This document shows positions 4,784 to 6,743 of a stretch of DNA of 6,743 nt, piece after piece; within the stretch, counting starts at the first letter, position 1, and every line of letters begins with the position of its first letter. Source of the DNA: Bacteroidota bacterium (GTDB lineage: Bacteria > Bacteroidota > Bacteroidia > Chitinophagales > LD1); NCBI GenBank assembly GCA_018267435.1, contig JAFDYM010000391.1:1-6743 (forward strand). The letters run 5' to 3'. The position numbers were made by a program, and so were the translations under genes. The notes beneath the pieces are model-generated. The model saw only the letters and a program-made list of their open reading frames with translations, was not told where the DNA came from and did not search any database.

Positions 4784-6743
4784 ATGGCTAAGCGACTTCT
4801 ACTCAACGTTGCATTCATTTTTATTACCATTTTATCATTTGCTCAAGATGCCACAATAACCATAACTGGTGTGGTAAAAGATGAGAGCAAGCAACCTTTA
4901 ATGGGCGCTAATGTGGTAGTAAAGGGCACTACTACTGGTACTACTACCGATGAAGCCGGTAAATATTCTATAGATGTACCAAGCACTGCTACAACCTTAG
5001 TAATTAGCTATTTGGGTTATGCCCCTAAGGAGTTAACTATTGATAAGGCCAAAGGAAGTCAAGTATTAGATGTAAGCCTAAGCAATACTGTAAACGAAAT
5101 GGACCAGGTTGTGGTATCTGCTTCGAAAAAACAAGAAAAGATACTTGATGCACCAGCATCAATATCGGTAGTAGGTCAAGATAAGCTAGAGCGCAATGTA
5201 GTAACTACACCGGTAGAGCAATTGAAAACTACGCCAGGTGTTGACGTAATGCGTACAGGCTTGGTAAGCAGCAACGTAGTGGTGCGTGGTTTCAATAATA
5301 TATTTTCAGGTTCGGTATTGAATGTAGTTGATAATAGGATAGGGGCGGTGCCTTCGCTGCGCGTTAATGCTTACCAACTTACCCCAATAAGTACTTTGGA
5401 CTATGAGAGGATTGAGGTGGTTCGTGGTCCGGCATCTGCATTGTATGGTCCTAATGCATCAAGTGGGGTTATACATATTATGACCAAGTCGCCGCTTGAC
5501 CAGAAGAAGAAGTTTGAAACAACAGTAGCTATGACAAGTGGTTTTATTGTTTTGGATAAATCATACAAAGCCGATAACAATGGAAGCGTAATTTCTGGTA
5601 ATGTTATTAATCCAGAAATTAGGCATTCAGGCAAGTTGGCCGATGGTAAGTTCGGCTATAAATTGTCGGCAAGTTACTTTCAAGGTCAAGATTATCCAAA
5701 CCGTGATCCACGCGAGCCATACGAGGGCGATAGCATATTGTTTGGCTCTGCTTTGAACGGCAATGTTTTTGTTCCCGATACAGTAATGGTGAACGATACT
5801 GCAGTACAGAATATACAGCGCTTCCATAAAGATTTCAGCATACAAAAGTTTACTGCCGATGCCCGTTTCGATATAAGACCAATTAAGGATATAACAATTA
5901 CAATCAATGGCGGTTTGGCAGGTGCGCGCAATGTGGAGTTGACAGGTCTAGGGGCAGCTCAAGCGGGTGGAGGCAAAGGTCTTTGGCTATATTGGTATTT
6001 ACAAACTAGGTTTAAATGGAAAAACCTATTTCTACAATACTACATAAACAGTAGCAACGCTGGTAATACATATCTTATCCCTCAGCTAAGCCAAAGCGCA
6101 CGTAACGATTATAATCAAACCTCGCCACCCTCTCCATATCAAGTTCAGAAGCTGATTGATAGGTCGAAGATGCATGTATTCCAAATACAGCATTCATATG
6201 CACCGCTTGAGAAGTTGAACTTTATTTATGGCGTAGATGTGTTGCATACAGATCCAGATACAAAAGGCAGTATAAATGGCCGTTTCGAGGATAAGGACAA
6301 GCTTACGCAAGCAGGTGGTTATTTGCAAGGCGATTATAGCCCTATTAAGTGGTTGAACTTGGTTGCGGCATTCCGCGTAGACTATAATAGCATAATTAAG
6401 AATGTAAGTTTCAGTCCACGTGCTGCTGCTGTGTTTAAGCCAGCTGTAGGCCATAACGTGCGTATTACTTATAACCGCGCCTTCGATTCGCCTACTACAC
6501 TTAACCAGTTTCTAGATCTATCGAACGGCTTGATACCAAACGGCATAAACGTACGTGGTATAGGTAACCCTTATGGCTGGAACTATAACTTTGATGGTAA
6601 TGGTATAGTGCAATTTAAAACGGCACCTTATGGCGCACCAGAAGGCCAGTGGGTAACATACGGAGATAAGAGTAAGAACGTAGAAATGTTCGAGCAGATG
6701 TTTACTTATATTAAGGAAGGGTTGAAGGCGGCATCTCCTAACA
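4784..6743 (+). CDS. TonB-dependent outer-membrane receptor with N-terminal carboxypeptidase-regulatory-like domain (3' end outside window)
   Basis: The first 653 codons of an outer-membrane active transporter are present, with no stop before the window ends. A signal peptide is visible at residues 1-20 (Lys-Arg, a hydrophobic core, then Leu-Ser-Phe-Ala before Gln-Asp). Residues about 26-100 form a carboxypeptidase-regulatory-like beta-sandwich (GVVKDESKQPLMGANVVVKG, DEAGKY, ISYLGY). MDQVVVSASK (106-115) is a plausible TonB-box region. The plug domain spans about 118-236, with VVVRGF (165-170), ERIEVVRGPASALYG (208-222) and SGVIHIMTKSP (227-237). From about 245 onward, alternating aromatic and polar segments look like beta-barrel strands. 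Relatives often reach 900 residues or more, so about a third is probably missing. ATG 4784 gives the signal peptide directly. It lies 172 bases after cysQ and is probably transcribed separately. No SusD-like partner is present in the window, and the ligand cannot be told from the sequence. Confidence 0.93.
   Translation, partial: MAKRLLLNVAFIFITILSFAQDATITITGVVKDESKQPLMGANVVVKGTTTGTTTDEAGKYSIDVPSTATTLVISYLGYAPKELTIDKAKGSQVLDVSLSNTVNEMDQVVVSASKKQEKILDAPASISVVGQDKLERNVVTTPVEQLKTTPGVDVMRTGLVSSNVVVRGFNNIFSGSVLNVVDNRIGAVPSLRVNAYQLTPISTLDYERIEVVRGPASALYGPNASSGVIHIMTKSPLDQKKKFETTVAMTSGFIVLDKSYKADNNGSVISGNVINPEIRHSGKLADGKFGYKLSASYFQGQDYPNRDPREPYEGDSILFGSALNGNVFVPDTVMVNDTAVQNIQRFHKDFSIQKFTADARFDIRPIKDITITINGGLAGARNVELTGLGAAQAGGGKGLWLYWYLQTRFKWKNLFLQYYINSSNAGNTYLIPQLSQSARNDYNQTSPPSPYQVQKLIDRSKMHVFQIQHSYAPLEKLNFIYGVDVLHTDPDTKGSINGRFEDKDKLTQAGGYLQGDYSPIKWLNLVAAFRVDYNSIIKNVSFSPRAAAVFKPAVGHNVRITYNRAFDSPTTLNQFLDLSNGLIPNGINVRGIGNPYGWNYNFDGNGIVQFKTAPYGAPEGQWVTYGDKSKNVEMFEQMFTYIKEGLKAASPN

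Noticed and set aside
4928..4950. Repeated ACT codons as a microsatellite or phase-variable tract in the receptor gene
   Set aside because: They encode the Gly-Thr-rich turn common in this regulatory-like domain, and the units are interrupted.
5401..6454. Several minus-strand open frames of 72-86 codons within the last 1.3 kb
   Set aside because: They are opposite the continuous receptor reading frame, overlap one another and show no family resemblance.

Overview
The window looks like a chromosomal segment from a Bacteroidota bacterium; a Chitinophagia- or Sphingobacteriia-like member is my guess. Three things point there. The last gene is a TonB-dependent receptor with an N-terminal carboxypeptidase-regulatory-like domain, an architecture typical of that phylum. 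No gene start has a recognisable Shine-Dalgarno sequence. The sugar-nucleotide and phosphatase genes also resemble Bacteroidota versions. Isoleucine is written mostly as ATA in most genes. All genes are on the + strand.

Bases 1-1556 hold the C-terminal half of dTDP-glucose 4,6-dehydratase (rfbB/rmlB, cut by the window edge). Two bases later comes a complete WbpP/TviC-type UDP-hexosamine or uronate 4-epimerase. After a 96-base gap there is a very tight run at 1653-4611: a PHP-type protein-tyrosine phosphatase (CpsB/YwqE family, TTG start), rfbC, rfbD and cysQ, separated by only 1, 3 and 3 bases. The remainder is a 172-base intergenic region with several inverted repeats (4612-4783), then a TonB-dependent outer-membrane receptor that runs off the right end (4784-6743). 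The receptor has no stop codon in the window but is clearly coding.

The first six genes form a coherent surface-polysaccharide module. RfbB, RfbC and RfbD supply three of the four dTDP-L-rhamnose steps; rfbA is not in the window. The 4-epimerase would supply a UDP-GalNAc-type precursor. The phosphatase is of the kind that opposes the BY-kinase controlling polysaccharide chain export. CysQ removes the PAP left by sulfotransferases or sulfate assimilation. The receptor is probably a separate transcription unit with an unknown ligand.

I found no RNA genes, CRISPR, insertion sequences or attachment sites. I see no clearly new system. The most useful leads are the phosphatase gene splitting the rfb genes, cysQ at the end of the run, a perfect 17-base palindrome upstream of the receptor, and codon use in rfbC that differs from its neighbours.
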